Below, piece after piece: positions 1 through 5,627 of a stretch of 5,627 nt of DNA (its first letter is position 1; each line of letters begins with the position of its first letter). Under the pieces are notes generated by a model. It did not search any database. It was not told where the DNA came from and saw only the letters and a list, made by a program, of their open reading frames with translations. The DNA comes from an uncultured Actinomycetes bacterium (GTDB lineage: Bacteria; Actinomycetota; Coriobacteriia; Coriobacteriales; RUG844): contig OMSY01000084.1 in NCBI GenBank assembly GCA_900313875.1, positions 1-5,627 on the forward strand, given 5' to 3'. The position numbers were made by a program, and so were the translations under genes.

Positions 1-85
1 ATCGAGACTGCACTGTCAGCTGAGCTTGGAGAAAGCCTTCAGGGGGTTGTCATGGACCGGAGTTCGATTCTCCGCGCCTCCACCA
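1..85 (+). ncRNA. ssrA: tmRNA (transfer-messenger RNA), 3' end, partial
   Basis: This is the 3' part of tmRNA, which with SmpB rescues ribosomes stalled on mRNAs lacking a stop codon and tags the nascent peptide for degradation. A perfect 5-bp T stem (58-62 with 70-74) closes a 7-nt loop TTCGATT (63-69). It is followed by the 3' acceptor strand CGCCTCC (75-81), discriminator A82 and encoded CCA (83-85). The GGAC just before the T stem is typical of tmRNA. Upstream there is no tRNA anticodon arm at the expected distance. Instead a hairpin (20-42: CTGA/TCAG and GCTT/AAGC stems, loop GGAGA) fits the last pseudoknot region. The 5' acceptor half and the tag reading frame lie outside the window. 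The neighbouring smpB supports the call. An ordinary tRNA 3' half is the alternative, and I consider it unlikely. Confidence 0.88.
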
Positions 86-119
86 ACAGTTCGTTACTCG
101 GACTTCCATGCTTGGACAG

Positions 120-145
120 TCGAACCGAACGAGTAGCTTCCCATA
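120..145. repeat. Imperfect direct repeat, copy 1
   Basis: This copy matches positions 240-265 at 21 of 26 bases. The shared blocks are TCGAACCG, CGAGT and CCCATA. A further shared word, CTCGGAC, lies upstream of each copy (97-103 and 223-229) with a small length difference between. The two copies are exactly 120 bases apart and flank the ssrA terminator. Function is unknown: it may be a decayed local duplication or paired binding sites. Confidence 0.5.
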
Positions 146-155
146 TCCCGCACAT

Positions 156-198
156 GCAGAAAACCGTACCTGAGTGATTCCAGGATACGGTTTTCTGC
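156..198 (+). terminator. Intrinsic terminator hairpin after ssrA, possibly bidirectional
   Basis: A perfect 13-bp inverted repeat pairs 156-168 (GCAGAAAACCGTA) with 186-198 (TACGGTTTTCTGC). Two further G-C pairs (169-170 with 183-184) form after one bulged A, leaving a 12-nt loop. It lies about 70 nt downstream of the tmRNA 3' end. The T run (191-194) sits inside the right arm and its mirror A run inside the left arm, so the element looks alike from both strands. It could therefore stop ssrA transcription and also late smpB transcription from the right. No separate T tract follows the stem, so termination is inferred from the strength of the hairpin. Confidence 0.7.
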
Positions 199-239
199 TA
201 TCACGGCTTTCATGAGCACCATCTCGGACCCAAGCCCGA

Positions 240-265
240 TCGAACCGGTCGAGTGGTTACCCATA
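240..265. repeat. Imperfect direct repeat, copy 2
   Basis: Second copy of the repeat at 120-145 (21 of 26 bases identical, same orientation, 120-base period). It lies in the smpB 3' flank, and the terminator hairpin sits between the copies. No coding role is evident. Confidence 0.5.
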
Positions 266-412
266 GACGATGACCAGTTGCTGACATTGGATTGATGTTC
301 GTGCAGCAACGCACGCCAAGCTGCGAGCATCGAACAAAGGGCCTGCACTGGATGCATGATGCGGGACAGGCCAGCGAGAGGGGCATCTTCGACAGCGACT
401 CGACGGCCTCAC

Positions 413-439
413 CTTGCTTCCTGCAGCGCGAAGCACAAG
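413..439 (-). terminator. Weak candidate terminator hairpin after smpB
   Basis: Read on the - strand, a hairpin begins a few bases after the smpB stop. The stems are CTT/AAG and GCTTC/GAAGC, separated by a 2-nt bulge, with a 9-nt loop. No T tract follows, so it is at best a weak or factor-assisted terminator or a 3'-end stabiliser. The stronger hairpin at 156-198 may be the effective stop for smpB transcripts. Confidence 0.25.
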
Positions 440-444
440 CCTGA

Positions 445-912
445 CTACCGGTTCCGCTCCTTGAGGGCGCGGTCGATGTCACGTTGGGCATCGCGCTTGG
501 CGATGGAATCGCGCTTGTCGTAGGATTTCTTGCCACGTGCGAGTGCGATCTGCACCTTCACGAGACCGCGCTCGTTGAAATACACCGAGACCGGGACGAG
601 GGCGTATCCGCGCTCCTTCGTCTTGCGCGCCAGGTCGTCTATCTGCCGACGATGCAGGAGCAGCTTGCGCGTGCGGTCGGGGTCGACGTTGGCGCGGTTG
701 CCGTGGGAGTACGGTGCGATGTGCAGGTTGTGCAACCAGGCCTCCCGCTTCCTGATGAGCACGAAGCAGTCCTTGAGCTGGCAACCGCTCTCGCGCAACG
801 AGCAGACCTCGGTACCGGTGAGCTCGATACCGGCCTCGAAGCGTTCCTCGAGGAAATAGTCATGCTCCGCCTTGCGGTTGCGGGCTATGATCTTCTTCTC
901 CTTGTGCGACAT
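445..912 (-). CDS. smpB: SsrA-binding protein SmpB
   Basis: SmpB binds the tRNA-like domain of tmRNA and delivers it to stalled ribosomes in trans-translation. Its C-terminal tail reads the empty mRNA channel. The 155-residue product has the usual family length. Visible landmarks are the N-terminal KKIIARNRKAEHDYF, the OB-fold signature ELTGTEVCSLR (30-40), a central HNLHIAPYSHGN (61-72), and the basic tail GKKSYDKRDSIAKRDAQR (127-144), which is rich in Lys and Arg as expected. The start at 912 is chosen because GAGGAG (919-924) lies 6 nt upstream. A longer frame reaching 1005 would begin upstream of this ribosome site and adds residues absent from the family. A slight oddity is ESGCQLKD, where many homologues have Asn in place of Gln. 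The gene converges on ssrA and diverges from the response regulator. Confidence 0.97.
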   Translation of the reverse strand: MSHKEKKIIARNRKAEHDYFLEERFEAGIELTGTEVCSLRESGCQLKDCFVLIRKREAWLHNLHIAPYSHGNRANVDPDRTRKLLLHRRQIDDLARKTKERGYALVPVSVYFNERGLVKVQIALARGKKSYDKRDSIAKRDAQRDIDRALKERNR

Positions 913-918
913 CTTCAA

Positions 919-924
919 CTCCTC
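919..924 (-). promoter_or_regulatory. smpB ribosome binding site
   Basis: GAGGAG on the - strand, with a 6-nt spacer to the ATG at 912. This fixes the smpB start and argues against the longer upstream frame. Confidence 0.75.
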
Positions 925-1059
925 ACGTCTGCGCAAGATACCATACCATGCCCCGAGCCAGCGTCGCCCCTTTGCATCCGATGCGTTTCCTCGCAGGACA
1001 ATCACGTGCCGATGCCATCGCGGTCATGCACCCTCGCGACACACCGGTTTCATGACACT

Positions 1060-1079
1060 TTGGCTTTCAGGTTGATTTT
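1060..1079 (+). promoter_or_regulatory. Possible response-regulator binding direct repeat
   Basis: TTGGCTTT (1060-1067) and TTGATTTT (1072-1079) form a direct repeat (6 of 8 bases alike) with a 12-base period, overlapping the candidate -35. OmpR/PhoB-type regulators bind tandem half-sites spaced about 10-11 bases apart. The position is therefore suggestive of autoregulation, but the spacing is slightly long and the match is short. Confidence 0.25.
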
Positions 1080-1101
1080 GCATCGGGACGTACAATACGA
1101 T
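1072..1101 (+). promoter_or_regulatory. Candidate sigma-70-type promoter for the two-component operon
   Basis: TTGATT (1072-1077) and TACGAT (1096-1101) are separated by 18 bases and resemble -35 and -10 elements. An overlapping TACAAT (1091-1096) is an alternative -10. Transcription would start about 20-25 bases before the response regulator ATG, giving a short leader. This AT-richer patch stands out in GC-rich sequence. Prediction by eye only. Confidence 0.45.
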
Positions 1102-1123
1102 GAGCGCGATGGATGCAGGAAAC

Positions 1124-1128
1124 GGAGG
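1124..1128 (+). promoter_or_regulatory. Ribosome binding site of the response regulator
   Basis: GGAGG followed by a 5-nt spacer to ATG 1134. It lies downstream of the alternative ATG at 1113, so it selects the shorter protein beginning MQVLIVEDD. Confidence 0.8.
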
Positions 1129-1133
1129 TCCAT

Positions 1134-1805
1134 ATGCAGGTACTCATCGTCGAGGATGACATCCGGCTCGCCGAAGCGCTGGCGCATATCCTGAAGGACA
1201 ACCAGTGCATCGTGGACACGGTCTATGACGGTCAGACCGGCTTGGAATACGCGCAGAGCGGAATCTACGATGCCATCGTCCTCGACATCATGCTGCCCAA
1301 GATGAGCGGTATCGATGTCGTCACCGAACTCCGGCGCAACAAGCAATACACCCCGGTGCTGCTGCTGACCGCACGCGATGCCATCACCGACAAGGTCAAC
1401 GGGCTCGACTCGGGTGCCGATGACTACATGACCAAGCCATTCTCCCCCGCCGAGCTGCTCGCACGTCTCCGTGCCCTCACACGCAGACAGGGTGAGGTCA
1501 TCTTCGAGAAGCTCGAGTTCGGGGACATCCGTCTCGACCTGGACAGCTGCGAGCTGACCTGCGGCACGAAGAGCATCCACCTCGGGTTCAAGGAATTCTC
1601 CATCCTCAAGATACTCATGGCGAACCCTGGGCAGGCGATACCGAAGGGCACGTTGCTGGCGAAGGTCTGGGGTATCGACAGCGATGCGGAGGAGAACAAC
1701 GTCGAAGCGTACATCTCCTTCCTGAGGAAGAAGCTCGCGTTCCTCAAGTCGAACGTCCATATCGACACCCTGCGCAAGGTCGGGTACCGACTTGAAAAAG
1801 ACTAA
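1134..1805 (+). CDS. OmpR/PhoB-family two-component response regulator
   Basis: A cytoplasmic DNA-binding regulator of 223 residues, the standard length. The receiver domain (about 1-117) has the acidic pocket E7-D8-D9, phosphoacceptor D51 in VLDIMLP, switch T79 in LLLTARD, and K101 in TKPF, all intact. The DNA-binding domain (about 125-220) is a winged helix with FKEFSILKILMANPGQ, the helix EENNVEAYISFLRKKL and the wing TLRKVGYRL. The start at 1134 follows GGAGG and begins directly with the receiver strand. A start at 1113 would add seven residues and place the ribosome site inside the gene. The adjacent kinase overlaps its end by 14 bases and is the expected phosphodonor. Targets are unknown. 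The third gene of the operon, and the operon itself, are natural candidates. Confidence 0.96.
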   Translation: MQVLIVEDDIRLAEALAHILKDNQCIVDTVYDGQTGLEYAQSGIYDAIVLDIMLPKMSGIDVVTELRRNKQYTPVLLLTARDAITDKVNGLDSGADDYMTKPFSPAELLARLRALTRRQGEVIFEKLEFGDIRLDLDSCELTCGTKSIHLGFKEFSILKILMANPGQAIPKGTLLAKVWGIDSDAEENNVEAYISFLRKKLAFLKSNVHIDTLRKVGYRLEKD

Positions 1806-3213
1806 GGTCCTCAGACGACTTCATCAGAAATTCGTCGCCGCGGCGATGACGATGGTCACCATCATGCTGGCCTTCATCATCGTCGCCGTTGGCTTCATCT
1901 ACCATGACCAGTTCGAACGCAACGTCCAACGTTCGATGAAGACGGCGCTTTCCGAGAACTCGTTCGTGATGGAGCTCGGGAGGTTGCCGAAGGGCATGGA
2001 ATCCCCCGACACGCATCCAGCCGAACAAGGAGGGAACAACGGCAGCGACTCCACGGAAAGCACCCCTCCCATCCCCGGTATCAAGGAGATGGGCACCGAC
2101 ACGCCGGGTGCGTCCCCTGCCGTCCAGCCATCGGGTCCCGAGGACATCCCCGAACAGGAAGGGGGCCTGCTGGAGCGGGCACAGGGCAGCATGTTCCTGC
2201 CCGTCGCGGTCTACCGGGTCCTCGATGACGGCACGCTCGAGCTCGTTGCGGAGAACTCCGTGTCGATCTCGGGGAACGTGGCCAAGCGCGCCATGACGGA
2301 GCTGTCAGATGCCGATGCCGGGTTCGGAAAGCTCCATGACCTCGGTCTTTACTACATGAAGGGCCACGTCCATGGCGAGACGAGGATCGCCTTCGCGGAC
2401 AAGACCGACGTCGATTCGAACTTCCGGAACCTCATGGTCCTGCTCATCGCAGCCGCATTGGGTGCTTGGCTGGTCTTCTTTCTCGCAAGCTTCTTCCTCG
2501 CACGCTGGGCGACCAAGCCAGTGGTCAGGGCCTGGCGTCAGCAATCCCGGTTCATCGCCGACGCATCCCATGAGCTCAAGACGCCCCTCGCGGTGATACT
2601 CGCGAACAACTCGATCCTGCTCTCACATCCCGACAAGACCATCAGCGAGCATAGACAGTGGGTCGAGAGCACGCAGGCGGAGGCCGAGATGATGGAGACG
2701 CTCATCTCCGACCTGCTGTTCCTGGCGAAACCCGATTCCGACCAGGACTCCAAGCTCTATGGCGACATCGACCTGAGCGAGATCGTGGCGACCAACGCCC
2801 TGCAGTTCGAATCGGTCGCATTCGAACGTCATATCGACCTTGACTCGAACATAGCCGAGGGAATCATCGTGCACGCCAACGGCTCGCGCCTGCAGAGGCT
2901 CGTCGGCACGCTCATCGACAATGCCTGCAAATACGCCAACGAGGGCGGACATGTGGATATCTCGCTGTACCGTCGGGGGCATGAAGCGGTCCTGCATGTC
3001 TCCAACACCGGCAACCCGATCGCATCGGAGGACCTTCCCAACATCTTCGACCGGTTCTACCGTGCCGACAAGGCCCGGAGCCGGGACAGCAAGGGCTACG
3101 GTCTGGGGCTCTCGATAGCCAAGGAGGTCGCCGAGGAGCTTGGCGGCACGATCTCCGTCACCGAACGTGCCGGGTTCGCCACCACGTTCACCGTGCGGAT
3201 CCCCTCAGCATGA
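1792..3213 (+). CDS. Membrane sensor histidine kinase, partner of the upstream regulator
   Basis: A 473-residue kinase that should autophosphorylate and pass phosphate to the upstream regulator. Order: short basic N terminus; TM1 about 14-37; extracytoplasmic region 38-212, including a Pro/Gly/Ser/Glu-rich low-complexity stretch about 65-125 and a compact part about 130-205; TM2 about 213-238; HisKA with phosphoacceptor H260 in ADASHELKTPL; ATPase domain with N377 in LIDNACKYA, a G1 region NTGNPI (405-410), an F box IFDRFYRAD (418-426) and G2 GYGLGL (435-440). In the G1 box Asn405 stands where Asp is commonest. No full HAMP domain fits between TM2 and the H box. The start is TTG at 1792, 14 bases inside the regulator gene, with only a weak AAGG (1776-1779) upstream, so translational coupling is likely. 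The next ATG (1846) would cut into TM1. Confidence 0.95.
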   Translation: MKKTKVLRRLHQKFVAAAMTMVTIMLAFIIVAVGFIYHDQFERNVQRSMKTALSENSFVMELGRLPKGMESPDTHPAEQGGNNGSDSTESTPPIPGIKEMGTDTPGASPAVQPSGPEDIPEQEGGLLERAQGSMFLPVAVYRVLDDGTLELVAENSVSISGNVAKRAMTELSDADAGFGKLHDLGLYYMKGHVHGETRIAFADKTDVDSNFRNLMVLLIAAALGAWLVFFLASFFLARWATKPVVRAWRQQSRFIADASHELKTPLAVILANNSILLSHPDKTISEHRQWVESTQAEAEMMETLISDLLFLAKPDSDQDSKLYGDIDLSEIVATNALQFESVAFERHIDLDSNIAEGIIVHANGSRLQRLVGTLIDNACKYANEGGHVDISLYRRGHEAVLHVSNTGNPIASEDLPNIFDRFYRADKARSRDSKGYGLGLSIAKEVAEELGGTISVTERAGFATTFTVRIPSA

Positions 3214-4784
3214 TGGCTCACGACCAAACGCGCACCCATCATGGTAGCGGCATGGACCTCGGGTCCCCCTTGCTGCCCATCGCAACCATCGGCTATCTTT
3301 ACCTCCCCATCCTCATCTTCATCCTCACCTGGACGCGATGGTATGTCGCCATACCCGTCATCTGCGTCTCGGGCTTCTGTGTCATCCGGATGACACGCTT
3401 CTGGCGTGACAGGAAAGCGGAGAAGACCCCTCTCACCCTCCCCATGCTCCTCGCCACGCTCATGATCCTTGCGCTCGTCTCGTATCTCGTGGGTTGGGGT
3501 GGGTTCACCCCGCAGGCGATGGACTGGCACAAGCACAACGCCATCATGCATGACCTGATCGACTGCCCCTGGCCCGTCGCCTATCGGAACGGTGACGAGG
3601 TTTCCATGCTCACCTACTACATCGGACAGTATCTCGTTCCCGCGGGAATCGGAAAGCTGTTCGGGAGCTTCGAGGTCGCGTGCGTGGCAACCTTCTTCTG
3701 GAACCTCGCAGGATTGACCGGGGTCTCCCTCATGCTCATGCGGGTATGCAAGGCGGACAGCACGCGCAAGCAGGTCATCTGCCTGCTCGTCCTGTTCCTC
3801 TTCGGTGGCCTCATCGCCCTCGGCAAGGTCTGCTCGCAGGTCCTGTTCCCGGAGTTGAAGGGCATGCTGAGCCATGCGGACCATTGGTTCTGCTTCACCC
3901 GGGGCATCGCGTTGCAATACTCGCCCGACCTGGTGCTTTTGCGCTGGGTCTTCAACCAGACGCTGGCACCCTGGCTCATCGTGCTCCTCTTCCTGTGCGA
4001 GCGTCAGCAGATACGCTGTTACGTGCCCTTGGCGCTCCCCATGGCGCTCTACGGCATCCTCCCCTTCCTCGGAATGGTCGTGATGCTCGTCTCCCACGCC
4101 CTATGCATGCTGGCCCGCGACTGGAAGAACCGTCGTGCCTTCCTTCATGAGGTGTTCAGCATCGAGAACATCCTCTGCACCCTCAGCCTCGGGATGGTCC
4201 TGTTCCTGTACTTCGCAGGGAACGTGTTCTCCGAGAAACCCGACGGCATCGGCTTGCAGCTCGTGACGTATGGGTCCTATTGGCCCCTGTACCTGTGCTT
4301 CGTCTTCTTCACCTTCGGTTGCTACGCGCTGTTGCTGCTCCCATCCTGGAAGCGCGATCCCCTGTATTGGACAAGCGTCATCGCACTTGCGCTCATCCCC
4401 TTGTTCCATATGGGAGCTTACAACGACTTCGTCATGCGCACATCCATACCGTTTCTCTTCGTGCTGATGGTCATGACCTGCACAACCCTCCTGGGAGCCA
4501 CCGTGAAGCCTGCAAGCATCATCGTGAGGATCCTACTTGCCTGCTGCCTCGTGGCAGCATCGCTCATGCCCCTCCGGGAGCTGGCGAGGAACCAACGGCA
4601 TGACCACCTCATGGATTTCACCCAATCCGCAGACGGGTTCCACAGCATCGGGTACTCGGCCAACAGGATGCGCACCGACAAGCCTGTCGACCTGCGTTAC
4701 AATTACCTCACCTACGACCTTGATGACCATCTCTTCACTCGCTTCATCGCCCGTGACATCCATCCACAGGAGTACAGGGATTGA
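3210..4784 (+). CDS. Uncharacterised polytopic membrane protein, possibly GT-C-like
   Basis: A 524-residue integral membrane protein with roughly 11-13 hydrophobic helices (for example 21-41, 44-62, 75-97, 155-178, 187-207, 241-263, 270-298, 317-341, 352-378, 410-431, 435-456) and a hydrophilic C-terminal tail of about 65 residues. Polar motifs stand out. MDWHKHN (104-110) sits in the loop after the third helix, and is followed by WPVAYRNGDE. RWVFNQTLAPW (245-255) and YNDFVMRTSIP (404-414) come later. An acidic residue in an outer loop of a many-helix protein recalls GT-C glycosyltransferases that use lipid-linked sugars, but I cannot assign a family, and a transporter or polymerase is possible. 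The ATG overlaps the kinase stop (ATGA), with no clear ribosome site, implying coupled translation. ATG 3213 or 3252 are alternative starts. Placement after the kinase suggests a role in sensing or in the response. Confidence 0.85.
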   Translation: MMAHDQTRTHHGSGMDLGSPLLPIATIGYLYLPILIFILTWTRWYVAIPVICVSGFCVIRMTRFWRDRKAEKTPLTLPMLLATLMILALVSYLVGWGGFTPQAMDWHKHNAIMHDLIDCPWPVAYRNGDEVSMLTYYIGQYLVPAGIGKLFGSFEVACVATFFWNLAGLTGVSLMLMRVCKADSTRKQVICLLVLFLFGGLIALGKVCSQVLFPELKGMLSHADHWFCFTRGIALQYSPDLVLLRWVFNQTLAPWLIVLLFLCERQQIRCYVPLALPMALYGILPFLGMVVMLVSHALCMLARDWKNRRAFLHEVFSIENILCTLSLGMVLFLYFAGNVFSEKPDGIGLQLVTYGSYWPLYLCFVFFTFGCYALLLLPSWKRDPLYWTSVIALALIPLFHMGAYNDFVMRTSIPFLFVLMVMTCTTLLGATVKPASIIVRILLACCLVAASLMPLRELARNQRHDHLMDFTQSADGFHSIGYSANRMRTDKPVDLRYNYLTYDLDDHLFTRFIARDIHPQEYRD

Positions 4785-4787
4785 AAT

Positions 4788-4815
4788 CCCGACCACCACC
4801 GAAGGTGGAATCGGG
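4788..4815. terminator. Candidate hairpin terminator between convergent operon and rnr
   Basis: CCCGACCACC (4788-4797) pairs with GGTGG (4804-4808) and TCGGG (4811-4815) around a 6-nt loop and a 2-nt AA bulge. It begins four bases after the stop of the membrane protein gene and 45 bases beyond the rnr stop. On the - strand it is followed by the T-rich ATTTC, so it suits rnr slightly better. On the + strand no T tract follows. It may serve both convergent genes. Confidence 0.5.
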
Positions 4816-4859
4816 GAAAAACGGGCAAGCAGAGGGCACCCGAGGACGTGGGGAGCCAC

Positions 4860-5627
4860 TCAGACCAAGGAGAGCTCGCAGGAAAGCTCGCGGATCGAGA
4901 CGGACTTGAGCCGGCATCTCACCTGCATGCCCACACGGAACGTCTTGCCCGAGTCGTCGCCGGTGAGCACCTGACGCTCGAAATCGCAGATGAAGTGCTC
5001 GTCGCCCAACGTGCCGATCGGTACGAACCCCTTGACCATCACGGGAAGCATGACCTGGAGACCGGAGCTCGAGATGGAAGCGATGACACCATCGAACACC
5101 TCCCCCACGGAATGCTCGAGATACTCGAGGACCTTGACAAGGGTCGCCTCGCGTTCGACCTCGGCAGCCGCTTGCTCCCTCTCCGAGGAATGCCTGCAGA
5201 GGGAATCGAGCTGCTCGACCATATGGTCCACTCCCTGCAACGCAGCGGGAAGCGGGGATGTGGGGCCTGAGGCATCTGCAGCACTGGACATACCCTGTTT
5301 CCCGAGGGCACCCAGCAGGGTGGCGCGCAGAAGCCGGTGGACCATGAGGTCGGGGTAGCGGCGTATGGGACTCGTGAAGTGACAGTAGCAATCACTGGCC
5401 AGACCATAATGACCGATGTTGTCGGGAGAATAGACCGCACGTTTCATCGATCGGAGGATGCGGGACTCCACGAGATACCGCTCAGGACGATGCTCGGCAC
5501 GGGCTAGGATGACCTGCAAGGCACCCGATTCGAGCGAGAGGAGGTCGTCGACCGGATACCCCAACTCGAGAAGGAGCGGCTTGAGACCCGCTATGGACTC
5601 GAGCGAGGGGATATCGTGGACACGGTA
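4860..5627 (-). CDS. rnr: Ribonuclease R (RNB-family 3'-5' exoribonuclease), C-terminal part
   Basis: RNase R degrades structured RNA processively from the 3' end and takes part in clearing defective mRNAs with trans-translation. The last 255 residues are present and the frame stays open at the window edge. It enters as YRVHDIPSLESIAGL, the strand after the catalytic core. The family signature follows as HYGLASDCYCHFTSPIRRY and continues PDLMVH (residues 73-97 of the fragment). A low-complexity Ala/Ser/Pro spacer (about 108-131) leads to a C-terminal S1 RNA-binding domain (about 174-255: VGEVFDGVIASI to SVSIRELSCELSLV). The catalytic Asp cluster, cold-shock domains and start codon are outside the window. 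The protein stops directly after S1, without the Lys-rich tail known from E. coli RNase R. RNase II is an alternative, but the smpB-ssrA neighbourhood favours RNase R. Confidence 0.93.
   Translation of the reverse strand, partial: YRVHDIPSLESIAGLKPLLLELGYPVDDLLSLESGALQVILARAEHRPERYLVESRILRSMKRAVYSPDNIGHYGLASDCYCHFTSPIRRYPDLMVHRLLRATLLGALGKQGMSSAADASGPTSPLPAALQGVDHMVEQLDSLCRHSSEREQAAAEVEREATLVKVLEYLEHSVGEVFDGVIASISSSGLQVMLPVMVKGFVPIGTLGDEHFICDFERQVLTGDDSGKTFRVGMQVRCRLKSVSIRELSCELSLV

Larger units (their letters stand above)
86..444. other. Non-coding spacer between convergent ssrA and smpB
   Basis: This stretch of about 360 bases has no gene I can support. The open frames crossing it (for example 94-357 on the - strand) run straight through the terminator hairpin and resemble no protein I know. 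It holds the terminator (156-198), an imperfect direct repeat (120-145 and 240-265), a small hairpin CGTGC/GCACG (300-304 with 311-315), a GGCCTG/CAGGCC pair (340-345 with 367-372) and a hairpin next to the smpB stop. Nothing resembling an integrase, attachment site or tRNA was seen. Confidence 0.6.

Noticed and set aside
232..256. GGTTCGA on the - strand resembling a tRNA T loop
   Set aside because: Only about 3 bp of flanking stem, with no acceptor, anticodon arm or CCA end. It is part of the direct repeat rather than a tRNA.
94..357. 87-residue open frame on the - strand in the ssrA-smpB spacer
   Set aside because: It contains the 13-bp terminator hairpin and both copies of the DNA repeat, lacks a convincing ribosome site, and matches nothing I know.
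340..372. GGCCTG/CAGGCC inverted repeat as a terminator for smpB
   Set aside because: Only 6 bp with a 21-nt loop and no T tract. Too weak to call.
1..445. Integration site at the 3' end of tmRNA, a known hotspot for genomic islands
   Set aside because: No integrase gene and no second copy of the tmRNA 3' end were found downstream in the window. The next genes are smpB and the signalling operon.
935..950. TATGGT-like -10 for smpB on the - strand
   Set aside because: No acceptable -35 at the right distance could be found by eye, so no smpB promoter is listed.
484..1194. 236-residue open frame on the + strand across smpB
   Set aside because: It is antisense to an unmistakable smpB, runs through the divergent promoter region and shows no recognisable domain.
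1050..1760. 236-residue open frame on the - strand across the response regulator
   Set aside because: Antisense shadow of a response regulator with all its key residues.
3096..4097. 333-residue open frame on the - strand
   Set aside because: It lies antisense to the membrane protein gene, and its composition (long Asp/Glu/His runs) is a GC-bias shadow. The + strand frame has coherent membrane helices.

Overview
This GC-rich window looks like a chromosomal segment of a high-GC Gram-positive bacterium. A Coriobacteriia-like actinobacterium (Olsenella/Atopobium type) is my best guess, from the codon bias, the kinase type and an rnr-smpB-ssrA neighbourhood. This is an impression from protein style, not a database result.

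Layout from left to right. Positions 1-85 are the 3' end of tmRNA (ssrA, + strand), including a complete T arm and the encoded CCA end, followed by a strong hairpin terminator (156-198). Positions 86-444 hold no convincing gene. They contain the terminator, an imperfect direct repeat (120-145 and 240-265) and weak hairpins. SmpB (445-912, - strand) converges on ssrA. Positions 913-1133 form a divergent promoter region. From 1134 to 4784 lies a tightly packed + strand operon of three genes: an OmpR/PhoB-type response regulator, a membrane sensor histidine kinase (14-bp overlap) and an uncharacterised polytopic membrane protein (ATGA overlap). A hairpin lies at 4788-4815, between this operon and the convergent 3' end of rnr (RNase R, 4860 to beyond the right edge, - strand).

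The two themes are ribosome rescue with RNA quality control (tmRNA, SmpB, RNase R) and an envelope-facing two-component system. In many Gram-positives rnr, smpB and ssrA are adjacent. Here the signalling operon sits between rnr and smpB on the opposite strand. The terminal membrane protein has features that recall GT-C-type glycosyltransferases or related polytopic enzymes. Its translational coupling to the kinase suggests that the three proteins work together, perhaps in a cell-envelope response. That last step is inference. I found no mobile element, CRISPR array or clear sign of recent transfer.
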